Positions 36,261-48,624 of a stretch of DNA of 64,000 bases are shown piece by piece. Within the stretch, counting starts at the first letter, position 1; every line of letters starts with the position of its first letter. Origin of the DNA: Candidula unifasciata (Eukaryota; Mollusca; Gastropoda; Stylommatophora; Geomitridae); assembly GCA_905116865.2 (NCBI GenBank), contig CAJHNH020001999.1, forward strand, positions 10,001-74,000. Direction: 5' to 3'. The translations under genes and the position numbers were made by a program. The notes below the pieces were generated by a model. That model did not search any database, had not been told where the DNA came from, and saw only the letters and a program-made list of their open reading frames with translations.

Positions 36261-36619
36261 TTGTTCAGTGCACAGTAAGGATGATCTGTTGACTAACATA
36301 CAAATTACCCACATACATAAGCATGCCTAAATATTCCTGCAGACCTACATACATATTTATACATGCATATTCATATTCATGTTCACACTCAGTCTTGCTT
36401 GTTCACAGTCTTCTGTTTCTAGTGGTGTATTTTTGGTTTGTTTGTTTCTGGGCTCTTTTTTCTTTGTAATTCTATTGATGTACTGTATAATTATAGCTGG
36501 ACTACATCTATTAGATAAAAATACGCATCCCTTGTATGAGATGTATTTTTTGTTGGAGCGCTTTTGTTGGTATTTCCTGTCTAAGCACGAGATGTGAAAA
36601 CATACATAACATTTGACTA

Positions 36620-37525
36620 AAGAACGTGAGTAATATCCAGTAACATGATGTGTTCTTTGCTACTTCATGAGTAATATCCAGTAATGATCTATGTTACTTG
36701 GTACTTTAAGAGTAATATCCAGTAATGTTCTTTGGTACTTCAAGAGTAATATCTAGTACTGTTCTGTGTTCCTTGGTACTTCAAGAGTATAATATCCAGT
36801 AATGTTCTTTGTTCTTTGGTACTTCTAGAGTAATATCCAGCAACGTAATGTGTTATTTGGTACTTCTTGAGTGATATCCAATAACTTTGTGTGTTCTGTG
36901 GTACTTCAAGAGTAATATCCAATAAATAGTGTGTTCTTTGGTACTTTAAGAGTAATATCCTGTAGCTTGGTGTGTTCTGTATTACTTCAAGAGTAATATC
37001 CAGTAACTTGGTGTGTTCTGTGGTACTTCAAGAGTAATATCCCATAACACTGTGTGTTATTTGGTACTTCAAAAGTTATATCCAATAACACATTGTGTTC
37101 TTTAGTGCTTCAAGAGAAATATGCAGTAACATGGTGTGTTCTGTGTTACTTCAAAAGTAATATCCAGTAACATGGTATGTTCTTTGGTATTTCAAGAGAA
37201 ATATCCAGTAGTGTTATGTGTTCCTTGGTACTTCAGGAATATTATCCAGTAATGTGCTTTGTTCTTTAGTACTTCAAGAGTTATATCCAATAACATTGTG
37301 TTTTTTGGTGCTTCAAGAGTAATGTGTAGTTACATTGTGTGTTTTTTGATATTTCAAGAGTAATATGCAGTAACTTGGTGTGTTCTTTGGTACTTTAAGA
37401 GTAATATCCAGTATCATGCTGTGTTCTTTGGTAACTCAGTAGTAATATCCAAAACACGGTGTGTTATTTGGTACCTAAAGAGTGATATGTAGTAACTTGA
37501 TGTGTTCTTTGGTAGTTCAGCTGGA
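36620..37525. repeat. 39-40 bp minisatellite
   Basis: About 23 imperfect units of TTCTTTGGTACTTCAAGAG then TAATATCCAGTAACATGGTG. The lengths vary enough that no long frame is kept. It lies between the two coiled-coil paralogues. Confidence 0.88.
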
Positions 37526-37769
37526 GACACGTTGTTTCAGAATAAAAACTGACCATGCATGTTTGTTATAGCCTTGCATTTTAAAAGATTTTTACAACAG
37601 TATGGTAAGAAATGAGGTAACAGCATTGGTGTATGACAAAATAAAATGAAACAAAAATGTGGTCATCGCAAAAATAGACATCCTGATCCATGTAAAGTTT
37701 TGTATATTTTAGCATTTTATGTGTAACTGTATGGGCTGTTGCCTTTTGAGTTTTATTATTCATTGTTAT

Positions 37770-38271
37770 ATTTACATTTACCTCTGGAAATTCATATAAC
37801 TTACTCAGTTTTCTATAAGATTTACGTGCATGTAAAATTTTATATTTATTTTATTTAAATATATATCATATACATGTGTGCTGTATATGCTACATAAATC
37901 TATAACTCCTGATCCCAAGTGTGCAGATAACAACTGTGACTGCCACCAATAAATTTATTTAATTTTACATGTCTACAGGACGAGTGAGTGACGTTCAACC
38001 CTACCAGGACCACACAATGAGCAATAAACACCCAGTGACATAAAGTGCCACTATGCGGATGAGAAACGCTGGGGTACAAGTCCCATAAACCCTGTTCAAT
38101 CGTTAGGTTATATTAGGTCTCCGACTAGAGCCGGGTGGGGTTTAAAAAAAAACAAAAAACATTGGCATCCCACATTGGGACCAAGTTGTTCTTTTGTACA
38201 AGACGAGCGGCCAACTGAACGATTAAGAATGCTTGACTGTCATTTGGGAGGCTCCGGTTTGAATTCTCAGT

Positions 38272-38312
<41 letters not shown>

Positions 38313-38690
38313 GGTGAAGACTTTTTCTGTCAGAGGAAAAAGGAAATCCTAGCCTGCATGGTCTCTAGCAGCTGCACTAGCCATGCAGCCTTAAATTTCA
38401 GGGCCAGGACGCCCATTCCTGCACTGCCTTAAATTTGCAGGGTCAGGTCGCCCCTTCCTGCACTGCCCTAAATCCTTGGAGCCAGGTCGTCCATTTGTGC
38501 ACTGCCTTAAAAAGTGGTAAATACGGGTAGTAATATCAGTTTTTTTTTCAACACATTTGAACAAAATCATGTAATTATGTTAGTATTCGGCAAGGAAATG
38601 TTAGTGTTTCCAAGTTTTTTTTTTTTCAGTAGCAAGAAGTGAAGTTGTACCATTAAACTCTTCACTGCTGAAGACTACGACATGTTATGT
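37770..38690. repeat. Local duplication, copy 1 (with inserted SINE-like block)
   Basis: TTTTCTATAAGAT, CTGATCCCAA, GCCACCA and later TTTCAGTAGCAAG with CCATTAAACTCTTCA occur in the same order at 40050-40345. Copy 1 is longer because of about 500 bp between these anchors (38000-38510). Confidence 0.65.
38190..38510 (+). repeat. tRNA-like head, poly-G and short tandem units
   Basis: GAGCGGCCAACTGAACG and GGTTTGAATTC look like A and B boxes. A poly-G run follows (38273-38311), then three to four units of about 40 bp (CACTGCCTTAAATTTCAGGG-like). Confidence 0.6.
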
Positions 38691-38749
38691 CACATAAATT
38701 TTGTAATAGTGTAATTTTATCATTCTTTTGTCTTCACTATGTCCTTTTT

Positions 38750-39065
38750 TTACCGCTTCAGATGTCAAGGGAGCTATAGGGTCCTGCTTCATGCTCTTCT
38801 GGTTGCTTTGACCATAGACACATCGTGGTGCTGTAGAGTTTCTCTGATGTTATCTTCCCATATGGTTCTTGGTCTGCTTCTTGCTGTACATCCTTCTCCT
38901 CTTTTGGTATATGCCTTATATGGTTTAACATCAGAAGGCATTCTCTCCAAGTGGGCAAACCATTTGATTTGCTGTCTTTGTATGTAATTTAAAAGTGGTT
39001 CTGTGTCGACTTTATTTTGTATGACCTCATTCCTGATTTAATCTCTTCTGGTCACCCCTACAGTC
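38750..39065 (-). mobile_element. LINE 3' tail fragment
   Basis: The minus strand reads EPLLNYIQRQQIKWFAHLER-like sequence, then KRGEGCTARSRPRTIWEDNI and RETLQHHDVSMVKATRR. Same C-terminal family as 25449-25796. Confidence 0.72.
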
Positions 39066-40685
39066 TAACATTTTTTTATTAGTGAAAATAAACATGTTAT
39101 TCCTTACTGTGTTGGTTTTGGGGCAAACAAAGAATAAACCCATATAACAAGCATGGTTAGCTAATGGTTAGCTGAAAGAGAATATGTTGGGCCAGAGGAA
39201 GCCAATACCATGGCTCAGTTGTAAACCACAAGACATAAGAAACGCAACAAATGATTATTTAAAAACAAACAGAACAAATGTACTAACCCCCTCTTCCCTT
39301 CCTCTGTAAAGTTTTCCAGCTGTTAGGATTTTGATGACATGAAGTATTTGGGCAGTGGCCACTAAATCTATATAACAGCTTTGGTACTGTATGCAACCAC
39401 ATAGTGTATTGACTGCGTATAATTCTATTTGCAATATTTAAAAAATGTGAGATATTAATTGGGATGAGAAAAAATTATTTTATTTTTGTCATCATGTCAT
39501 TTTATAATAAACTTATAATGAAGACATTTTGTTTCCCATGACTGTATCAACAAAACCTCTTTACTTTTGTTTAAAGGGAGTAAAGCAGTTAATGTTTTTG
39601 CTTCATTTTATTTGGTGATTGCATCCCTTACCTTAAAAAAAGCAGATTTTGTTGTTGCAAAAACACAACAAAAAATTTGTTTTGATTTTGATAGTCACCT
39701 GGGAGGCCGTGATGATAGAGTAACCAGAAGAATTGCCTGTCTGCTCGGTGGTCATAGGTTTAAACCCTGTGGATTGTTATAAAAACTGTAAGTTTCCAGA
39801 TTTCTTCTTCTTCCCTTCCTCTGGATTTTTGTGGTTAAATTTCAGGGAATTCTTACAATGCATTTCTTTTTAACAATATTTTTAAAAGGGTAATTTCTTT
39901 TTTTTTTTTCAAAATTCTTGAGTGGCAAAAGGGTAAGAAAGATGTTGACAACACTAGGTGATGATAATATAAGGTAAAAAAAAACAGTCACCTCAAATAT
40001 AAGCATCTTTGCTTATGTGTATGTGTGTGTTCAGTGTTATAGTTTCACATGGAAATGCAAATAACTTCCTTAAGCAGTTTTCTATAAGATGTAACAACAA
40101 AAACCAATTTCAGGTCTCTTATTTTCTTGATAAATTTACATTTCCTGATCCCAAATGTGCTAATAATAAATGTTGCCACCACTAATTTATAGATGTGCTT
40201 TTACTTTAGTAATTTTACTTTTGTACTAAGGTAATTATATTATTATTTGGCTGGGAAATATTAATATTTTAAAATGCAATATCATTTTTATTTCAGTAGC
40301 AAGTGAAACTGTGCCATTAAACTCTTCATAACACTCAAATACATGTTTTCTTACATGTATTAATTATTATAGCATTTGCTTCAGAAGAGTTTCCGTACAT
40401 TTGTTTTTACAGGGATGACCCCAGGCACAGCCCTCCTCCTTTCTTATCTGGTCTTGGGGCTGGCAATGGCAGAGATGGCACTGGGTTGAAACTGGTAATA
40501 TTGTTTTGGTAAGTAAAAAACTAACATACAAAGGTAAACATGGGATTTAACAAATATAGTACCAGTGATTTGATTGCAAATCAATTATGAACGGATGTAA
40601 ATAACAGCCCAAGTAGATGTCAAACATGAGATGAAAAGAATTAATGTAGCAGATAAATTTACATATTTTGATTTCTTAGAGAACA
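39066..40685. other. Intergenic DNA with duplication copy 2 and a tRNA-like piece
   Basis: 39700-39780 is tRNA-like (GTGGTCATAGGTTTAAACCC). 40050-40345 is local duplication copy 2. Nothing coding recognised. Confidence 0.45.
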
Positions 40686-40689
40686 CGCA

Positions 40690-40740
40690 CGCACACACAC
40701 TCACAGAGAGAGAGAGAGAGAGATAGAGAGAGAGAGAGGA
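40690..40740. repeat. (CA)n/(GA)n microsatellite
   Basis: ACGCACACACAC then a GA run. Confidence 0.85.
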
Positions 40741-40774
40741 ATATCTAGGAACTATAAATTCAGAGGATGGTAAA

Positions 40775-41035
40775 ATGGATTAGGAAATTGAGGCATGATT
40801 ACGAGTCAGTCATACCGACACCGTTACTGAGACATCCGAACATAAGTATGAGCGTCAAGAAACAGATTGTAAACAGCAAATTCACACCAACACTGTGCTA
40901 CCAGTGCCAGACTTGGGACATTATCAAAGGCTAACTTCCATAAAATTAACACCTTTGAAATGAGATGCCTAAGAAAAGCTGCCAACATAACCAAGTTAGA
41001 CAAAGTTAAAAATAATAATATCAGACAGTGGGAAA
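40775..41035 (+). mobile_element. LINE RT C-terminal fragment
   Basis: Frames read ISMSVKKQIVNSKFTPTLCY and NTFEMRCLRKAANITKLDKV, the segment after the RT palm (Y-x-x-x-x-W ... F-x-x-R-C-L-R). Stops present. Confidence 0.65.
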
Positions 41036-41251
41036 AATGGGGCCCCGGAACCCTCACGGGAAAATCTGGGTGTCTAATAAAAATTGGGCACTCTTCCAAA
41101 TAATTTTCGAAAGAGAGATCTTCAATACATGTCTTGGCGGCCGCTTAGCATTTTATCCTCTCCCTCCAAAATTTTATTATAGGGGAGAAAGCGATTACGG
41201 TTCTTAACCCCGATTCCACGCCCTATGCACTCTCGTGTGTATAGTCCACAA

Positions 41252-41773
41252 CAGTGTTGCCACTTTTCTTTGACAAAAAATATCCCAAACAGTCAACAAA
41301 TATCTAAAAACATCTAAATTTGTGTAGGAAAACATCTAGAAAAAACATCCAAATGGAAAAAGTCACAAATTACATAGCAATTGATATGACCTACCCTACA
41401 GAATCATAACCTTATCTTAACTGAAGTCTGCCTTACAAGATCCACATGTTAAACTTAGCTTGGATAATGAAGTTGAAGCTTCAGATCCAAAATGACTGGT
41501 ATGCTTTAGCTGTTCCAATTTTTTTTTAATACCCAATCAGGGAGCTGATAAGTGGAACAGCTTTGTCCTGCTCTTATCAGGCCAACATTTATTGTCAAGA
41601 TAGCATTTAAGAGGTCAAATTTCATTTAGTTTCTTAGGTTAGATTTGATAAATTCACTCTATATGAAAAACATATAGAGAAACATCTACCATCTAAACGT
41701 CAAAAACGCCATCTAAATGCAAGGAAAACACATCTAAATCTGGATATAAAATATCAAAAGTGACAACACTGGA
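41252..41773. mobile_element. Short TIR element
   Basis: Ends ACAGTGTTGCCACTTTT and AAAAGTGACAACACTGG are inverted. The inside has repeated CATCTAAA words. Flanks TCCACAAC and TCCGCAAC are similar but not adjacent on the right, so the target duplication is unsure. Confidence 0.55.
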
Positions 41774-41801
41774 CTCCGCAACACGTTTCTCGTGTGTATA
41801 G

Positions 41802-43733
41802 TAGGGTGCCATATTAGCTTTTTTTACGCCAGATTTAACAAATTTGGCGTATTTGAAATGGAGCTGGCTAAAACAATGAGCTGGCGCAGTTTAGCGTGTT
41901 TGGGGTTTTCATGGACTTTTCTAAACAATGCGTGCTCACATTTTCCTCATAGTGCATTAAAGTTCTTTATCTTCAGTTATAGGGAAACAAATTAAATATT
42001 TACTGGATTTCTTGCTTTAATTTCCTTGCAAGTGGCTACAGGAGAACGCATGTTTAATTTGATTAAAAAGGAAATCAAAAGCTGTGGCCAGAGTCTTGCA
42101 AATTGCATTTGGTTTGCGTCAGATGGCGCTTCAAATATGGTCAGGTGCAAACATTCTGTACTATGTATGGTCTAGAATTGAAGATGAGTTTTATTTTTGT
42201 TTAGTTGAGTCAAGAATTGACATCACAGCACTCGGGGCATTCCCATGCGTGCTCCGCCCTCAACTTCAGCAGCCAGCGCAGAGTTTCAATTCTGATGGCA
42301 CCGATCGCAATCTGGTTATATGTTCGTTTTGCCCCTCGTCTGATTGTAGTGAGCCGACCAAACCCTCTGGTTACACCCAGGTGCCTCATTAACTTCAGGC
42401 CATAATAATCTTGCTTCGCTTCTGACTCCCTTGTATTTTCCAGCTCAAATGTATTTGCCATTCACTAGCACTCTGCATTTGTAATGCAGCGGGCAAGCTA
42501 CCATGAAGTATTGTTTTCTTACTCTCAAAAATACCGAACTGGTTTCGCCATAGTGACTTAAGACGAGAAGCCTATATAGAACTGTTTAGAGTAATGAACA
42601 CATTACGGAGTGTGATTCAGCACGAACTGCTTCTCTTCCATTTGAAAAACTTTAGTCTACTATGTGGCTAATGGGTTATGTGGCTTGTGGCTGTTGGACC
42701 ACAATAATTATTTGTACCTTGTGTTTGCGACACCAATTGTACAATAATTTGAAATATTGAACAGTCTTTTTGAACAAACAAAATCTGATCCTTATGAACT
42801 ACACCAAGAATTGTCAATGCTCTAGAAAAGCTTTAAGAAAAGACTGTATGGTGTCAATGAGCAGAACAAAAAAATATTCATCACGTTGACTTTTGTATTA
42901 TATTCATAACAGAATGTAATGCGTTCCTAAACAAAAAACAAACAAAAAAGTACCGTGGCTGAAGGTTAGTTAAAGTTAAAGAAAGATGCATGTCTGTGCA
43001 CGGCCAGCTCCAGATTTAATTAATAATTAGAGATGGGCGTGGTCTGTGCTATAAGGAGCTCTCGGTCAAATTACGTGTAGAATTCCCACCGATAATATAT
43101 TTCAAAATCTGTCAAAATTGAACCCTGTGACAGTTTTAAATCAAGGTCACAATTTTCAGAGCTGCCATTTTTTACACCCAGAAAGCAACATCAGTGTTAT
43201 AGAAGAACAGTAAAAAACAGTTTATTGTTGTCAATTGGAAAGAAGAAGCTACATTTAAGAAGGATGAACTTCCTACAAAGAGTGAAGAGTCTTGGGTAGA
43301 CGTACTACGACACCAGGAATGTTAAGAGTTGACCACTATCGTCATTGCTTGCTTATGCCAGTTGGCAGTGCTGTATGTAATTTAGAGAATATTCTTTATT
43401 GTTACTTCAGTTAAATTAAAAGCAAGTAACAAAATACAACTAGATTTTCTTGATGCATTTGTGAGAATTAGAGCAGAACTACTGATATTAAACAAAAGTT
43501 GCAAAGACTTCCTTTCCATTCATCTGAGAAAAGGCTAAAAGATTTTACAGCTGAAAAGGTTTACGCTGTATCTTCCACGTGTTCCAGTGAAGATGACAGT
43601 CTGGAATTCAATCTAGATCTTTTGATATGAAATGAGTACAATGTAATATTTTATTTGGGGTTTTTTTTTTCTGGCGTATTTTCAGTAGTCATTTTGCTTA
43701 AAATAATTTTTTTTTTTAAATCTGGCAATCCTG
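41802..43733 (+). mobile_element. hAT element (same family), copy C
   Basis: Ends AGGGTGCCATATTAGC and TCTGGCAATCCTG; flanks GTGTATAG and GTATGTAG (six of eight). The inside matches copy B over FLALISLQVATGE-like and KKEIKSCGQSL segments near 42000-42180. Central coding parts are missing. A LINE tail is inserted at about 42212-42480. Confidence 0.78.
42212..42480 (-). mobile_element. LINE terminal fragment with WECPECCDVNS ending
   Basis: The minus strand reads YNQIAIGAIRIETLRWLLKL then RAEHAWECPECCDVNS and a stop. It disrupts hAT copy C. Confidence 0.65.
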
Positions 43734-43910
43734 GTATGTAGTCAAGTTAAACATGTCCCGTACACACCGTTCATTGTTACAACACTCTGTAGGTGGCTAG
43801 AAACATATTGAGGTTAAACTAACGCGTAAGTTTGCAATTTTATTATAAACCAGTCTCGTAATTGTTACGAACGTACGTTTTTTTTTATAAACATTTATTT
43901 ATCATTTTAA
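43734..43910. repeat. Relative of the 30.0-30.4 kb flank
   Basis: TAACGCGTAAGTTTG and the following words correspond to blocks beside hAT copy A. Confidence 0.4.
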
Positions 43911-44002
43911 TTCAATGGCAGTGTCAAAAAGCAACACGCTACCGTCTCTTTTAAATATATCTCAAGCGGTGCCAACACACTGTTTAATTGGGAATGTCCA
44001 GC

Positions 44003-44027
44003 ATGCTCTCTCTCTCTCTGCTCTGAG

Positions 44028-44098
<71 letters not shown>

Positions 44099-44106
44099 CT
44101 CTCTCG
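44003..44106. repeat. (CT)n microsatellite
   Basis: About 100 bp of CT with three short interruptions. Confidence 0.92.
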
Positions 44107-44451
44107 CCGTAAGCTGGAGCAGTAGCAATTGTACACTTTTGCAGACTTGTTTTTTCATCTCTTGGTAAAAAAAGTCCTCCCACTGATAAGACGTGCTCTA
44201 ATTTATTTTTTTTTTTTTTAAAGGCAAACACGTATATCCATATCAGCCATCTATTACTGAAGCTCTTGTTATTAGCATTAGTAGATTTAGTATCTATCAG
44301 TTTTTGTAGCAGAAAACTTTGCATTGATTTTGGCAATGGTTTGAGTATCACACTGTTTAGAAAGCAGTGGCAAAACTACTTATGTAAAAAACAAACCTGT
44401 CTTGTCAAACCACAACAGCCAACACACCAGACGATGTTTTTTTTTTTTTTT

Positions 44452-45276
44452 TGCTCTCCTTGCAACTTTGGACGGTAGCTGGACGGCTTAGGTCGGCTTA
44501 GTGGGAGTTCTCTCCCTTGGCCGCATTGCAAACAAGGCGCGGAAAAGTCATGAATCAAACAAGACAGTGAGGTTGACATCAGGGCTGCCAATGCTTGGTT
44601 GTGTCCCCCAGATCTGGGTTATTCTTTTAACGCTGCGGGGAAATCTGGGGTTTGGTTTTTTGCCGATCTGTATGCTTTAATGACTGACAAATTTGCGTGG
44701 TTAGGGGTATGGTTAGGGTTAGCGGTAGGATTAGGGGTAGGGTTAGGTTTAGCGTTAGATGTGACATTTTTGACGCCGTAGTTCCCTATAATCGCGCAGT
44801 CACATACACACGCAAATAGCCGACGGACAGTGGATGCTACTGACACAAACAATTCGCCACCGATTGGGCACTAGCCGCGCGCTATTGCCGTCATATTTGG
44901 CACACTTCCAGTGGCGCCACTCCCACAAGCATCAGATTGTCACCCAGTATTTGGACGGTCAACGTCACCATTTTCACATCTAACCTTACCCCTAACCCTA
45001 CGCCTAACCCAAACCCTACGCAACCCTACACGCAACCGTATGATGATAAACACCCTACGCAGCCCGAAACGCAACCGCATGATCATAGGTAACCCTAGAT
45101 GCAACCGTATGATGACTACGCAACCGTACTCAACCCTACACGCACCCGTATGATGATAGGTAAATATGTCATTTGATTTGTGACTTTTCCGCTCGTTGTT
45201 TTCAATGCGGCCAAGGGAGAGAACTCCCACTAAGCCGTCCAGCTACCGTCCGAAGCTGCAAGGAGAGCCTTTTTTT
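44452..45276. mobile_element. Foldback element with long inverted ends and TTAGGG-like interior
   Basis: GCTCTCCTTGCAACTTTGG, GACGGTAGCTGGACGG, GTGGGAGTTCTCTCCC and TTGGCCGCATTG at the left recur inverted at 45205-45276, about 75 bp of inverted repeat. Inside, 44700-44755 is GTTAGGG-like and 44985-45125 is CCCTAA-like, so the telomere-like DNA is also inverted. Both sides abut T-rich runs. No coding region. Confidence 0.82.
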
Positions 45277-45279
45277 AAT

Positions 45280-45345
45280 GAACTGACATCACTGCACTCA
45301 GGACATCTCCACAGGTGCTCCGTCTGTACCCAATAGTCAACAAAG
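45280..45345 (-). mobile_element. LINE terminal fragment with CPEC motif
   Basis: The minus strand reads TEHLWRCPECSDVSS. Confidence 0.55.
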
Positions 45346-45637
45346 AGTCCACATGCTGCAGATAGTACAAAAAGCAGCCTGATTAAAAACTCGCCTACTT
45401 TTCTCCCTCACTGTTGAATATCATCCAGAACCACGCCCCATTAAATTAGTCTTTTAGTGTATGAATTATCTATCTGTCTGTTCTCTTGCATTGTCCATTT
45501 GATCCCATAGATAGAGCCTTCACCACATATGTTTTATCATAAAGTAGTTCACCACCAGAGGAGCGACAGCAGCCAGTATATTAGCCTGCTGATTACCCCG
45601 AATATCCTGGGCAGAAAATTCATGTTATGCTCCTGAC

Positions 45638-48624
45638 CAGGGTTGCCAGATAAAAAATGTCATTTTATGCCAAACCATCACCTAAAATATGCCAGAAAAT
45701 TGCCAAATAAAGTATAACATTGTACTCACTTCACATCAAAAGCTCTAGATTGAATTGTTCACTGTCATCCTCACTGGAACCAGTGGAAGATGCAGCATAA
45801 ACATTTTCAGATGTAAAGTCTTTGCAACATTTCTTTGATATCAATAGTTCTGCTCTAATTCTGAAGACTGCATCAAGAAAATCCAGTTCTAACGGGCATT
45901 ATTAAACAAGTAAGGTCGAAAGTGGCCAACTCTTTAAATGCCTGGTGTCGAAGTACGCTTATCCAAAAATCTTTCCTGTTTGTAGGTAGTCCATCCTTCT
46001 TAAATGTAGCTTCTTCTTTCCAGTTGACAAGCATCAATTTTCTGTACTGTTCTTCTATAATACTGATGTTGCTTTCTGCCAGGTGTAAAAATGGTAGCTC
46101 TGAAAACTGCGTCCTTGATATTTGATTTCTTCTTCTTCTGCCTTTTTATCCCCCAATGGAGCATAGGCCCTCAACCAACTCACGCCAAGTCGTTCTATCC
46201 TTCGCCATTACATGGAGCTCTCCCCATGTCCTCCCAATCTTTCTAATCTCATTCTCCAGCTCTCTTCTCCATGTGTTTTTTGGCCTTCCTTTATTCCTAT
46301 GCCCCTGTGGGTTCCAATGCAAAGACATTCTAGTTATGCTGTTCTCCTGTTTTCTCAGTGTGTGCCCTATCCAACGCCAGCGTCTTTTCCTCACCTCCTG
46401 ATGCACTAGAGCCTGTTTAGTTCTCTCCCAAAGTTCTACATTAGTTATTCTATCATACCATTTTATTCCCTCTATTCTGCGCAGGCACCAGTTAATGAAT
46501 GTCTGTAATTTATTAGTAATTGCCTTCGTTGTTCTCCATGTTTCCGCCCCATACAATAGTACTGATTTGACATTAGAATTAAAATTTTTTAGTTTAGTAT
46601 TTCTTTTAATTTCTTTTGACCTCCACAAATTCCCTAGTGCTATGAAAGCCCCTCTTGCCTTTTGTATTCTTATTTTAATATCTCTATCAGTTCCTCCATC
46701 TTTATCTACATTACTGCCCAAATAGGTGTACGACTTTGATTTAGAACTGCCAAAAGGGCTCAATTTTGACAGATTTTGAAATATATTCTCGGTGGGAAGT
46801 CTACACGTAATTTGATTGAGAGCTTCCTCTAGCATAGACATGCATCTTTCATTAACATTGTTTATTTCTATCTGAACTTCAGTCCTGTTATTCTTCTGTA
46901 GGAACGCATTACATTCTGTTAGGAATTTAATACCAAAGTCAATGTGATGAATATTTTTGTCTACTCATTGACGTCTCACAGTCTGTTCTTAAGAATTTTC
47001 TGGTGCATGGACAATTCTTGGTGTAGTTCATGAGGATCAGCTTTTGTTTGTTGAAAAAGATTGTTCAGTTTTTCAAATTCTTGTACAAATGGTGTCGCAA
47101 ACACAAAGTACAAATAATTATTATGGTATAACAGCATTTCCTTTCACAATCTTACTTTATATGTTGTGTCAAATGTTGTGAAATAAGCTTTAAATTCTTT
47201 CCACTTCACCAACATATTGAACATAATTATCTCACGCACAAGCCACCTAATAGATGACAGTTTTTCAAATGGAAGAGGAGCAGTTCGTTCTGATTCAAAC
47301 TCCGTAGATGTGTTCATCACTCTAAACAGTTCTTTATAGGCTTCTTATCTTAAATCACTATGACAAAACTACTGAGGTATTTCTGACAGTAAGGAAAGAA
47401 TATTTGATGGCGAAGGAGACACATCTTTAATTCTGGACCATACAGAGTCCTTGCACCCGATCATGTTTGAAGCGCCACTGACGCAAACCCAATGCAATTT
47501 GTAAGACTCTGACCACACCTTTTGATTTCCTTGTCAATCAAATTAAATAAGTTTTCTCCTGTAGCCACTTGCAAGGAAATTAAAGCAAGAAATCCAGTAA
47601 ATATTTAATTTTTCCTGTCACTGAAAAAACTAACTATAATGCACAAGTACTTTTGAGTGGAAACGTCAGTAGACTCATCTATATTTATGGCATATTTCTT
47701 GTTCCGAAAATCCTCAATAATGTCATTCTTAAGTGCAGGCGATATAATATTTCCTTTTAACCATAAACATTTAGTTCTATACAACTGTATGTGCTCCAAT
47801 GTACTCCCCTGACCACGCGCTCTCGTGATTTCACTTAAATGATCAATTTGCGTATTGCACAATGGCAGGTCAAGCTTACAGCAAGTTGCAACTCTGCTGC
47901 TTTAACTTTATCATTACTTTGCCTAGGAGTTATTGTTGTAATAAGCTGTGACTGGCTTTTTGACGGAGTTTTCATCCTGTGTTTTTCGGATGTAATTTTT
48001 GGTGCAACAGTACACCGACACAGTTTACAATATGCTGCCTCTGATCCGTCTGAAGATCTTTTGAGCCATGAGTATGTTTTCTCCCAATTACTATTATACT
48101 TGCGATTGCTGTCATAAGATGCTTTCCATTTTTTGGATGACGTGGCCATTGGTAAAAGTAATAAAACACAGATAGAACTAAGTCTATATCCTATCTATTT
48201 TCTGTCCTCAAGTAGTTTCTGAACAGTCTTAATCACTTGATATCAGTGGTGGGTTTTCGTTTTATATCTCGCAAATATTCTAGTAAATTAACATAAATTA
48301 CAGAGGTTTATAGCAGTCACGATCCGTATAAGAAGACAACAAAACAATAAGAAATGGCGCGAATCTCCGTTAGTCCGTACCAGGACATCACAACAAAGTC
48401 AAACTGAAATAAAGATTTTAACTGTAGGTCTACATTTTTTTAAAGTAAATTTTCGTGTTTATAACAGAGGAACCATGAAGAAAATGTGAGCACGTCTTGA
48501 TAAGAAATGCCAGGAAAAACCCAAATATGCCAGAATATGCCAGTTCATTATCTTATGCCTGTTCAATTTCAAATATGCCAGATTTGTGGAATCTGGCATA
48601 AAAAATGCCAATATGGCAACCCTG
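45638..48624 (-). mobile_element. hAT element (BED-finger type), copy B, the most complete copy
   Basis: Termini CAGGGTTGCCA and TGGCAACCCTG. The minus-strand transposase starts at 48149 (MATSSKKWKASYDSNRK) with a zinc-finger-like segment (AAYCKLCRCTVAP ... SEKHRM) and continues, after a shift, as NIDESTDVSTQKYLCIIVSF, the hAT catalytic-core DEST motif. Later pieces lie in other frames. A LINE fragment is inserted at 46130-46850. The flanking octamers (CTCCTGAC, CTGATATG) do not match. Confidence 0.85.
46135..46850 (-). mobile_element. LINE RT C-terminal fragment inside hAT copy B
   Basis: A 231-residue open frame on the minus strand: YTYLGSNVDKDGGTDRDIKI, SVLLYGAETWRTTKAITNKL, CLRRIEGIKWYDRITN, RRWRWIGHTLRK, GRPKNTWRRELENEI. 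This is a well-known non-LTR RT C-terminus from invertebrate genomes. It is unusually intact for a fragment. Confidence 0.85.

Noticed and set aside
36620..37525. CRISPR-like array
   Set aside because: Units are contiguous with no distinct spacers, and the DNA is eukaryotic.
43907..44158. Arg/Glu-rich protein
   Set aside because: Frame created by the CT/GA microsatellite.
44700..45125. True telomere or subtelomere
   Set aside because: The TTAGGG-like tracts are short, imperfect and lie inside a foldback element.
46146..46841. Host gene encoding a 231-residue protein
   Set aside because: Its sequence is the C-terminus of a non-LTR reverse transcriptase and it lies inside a hAT element.
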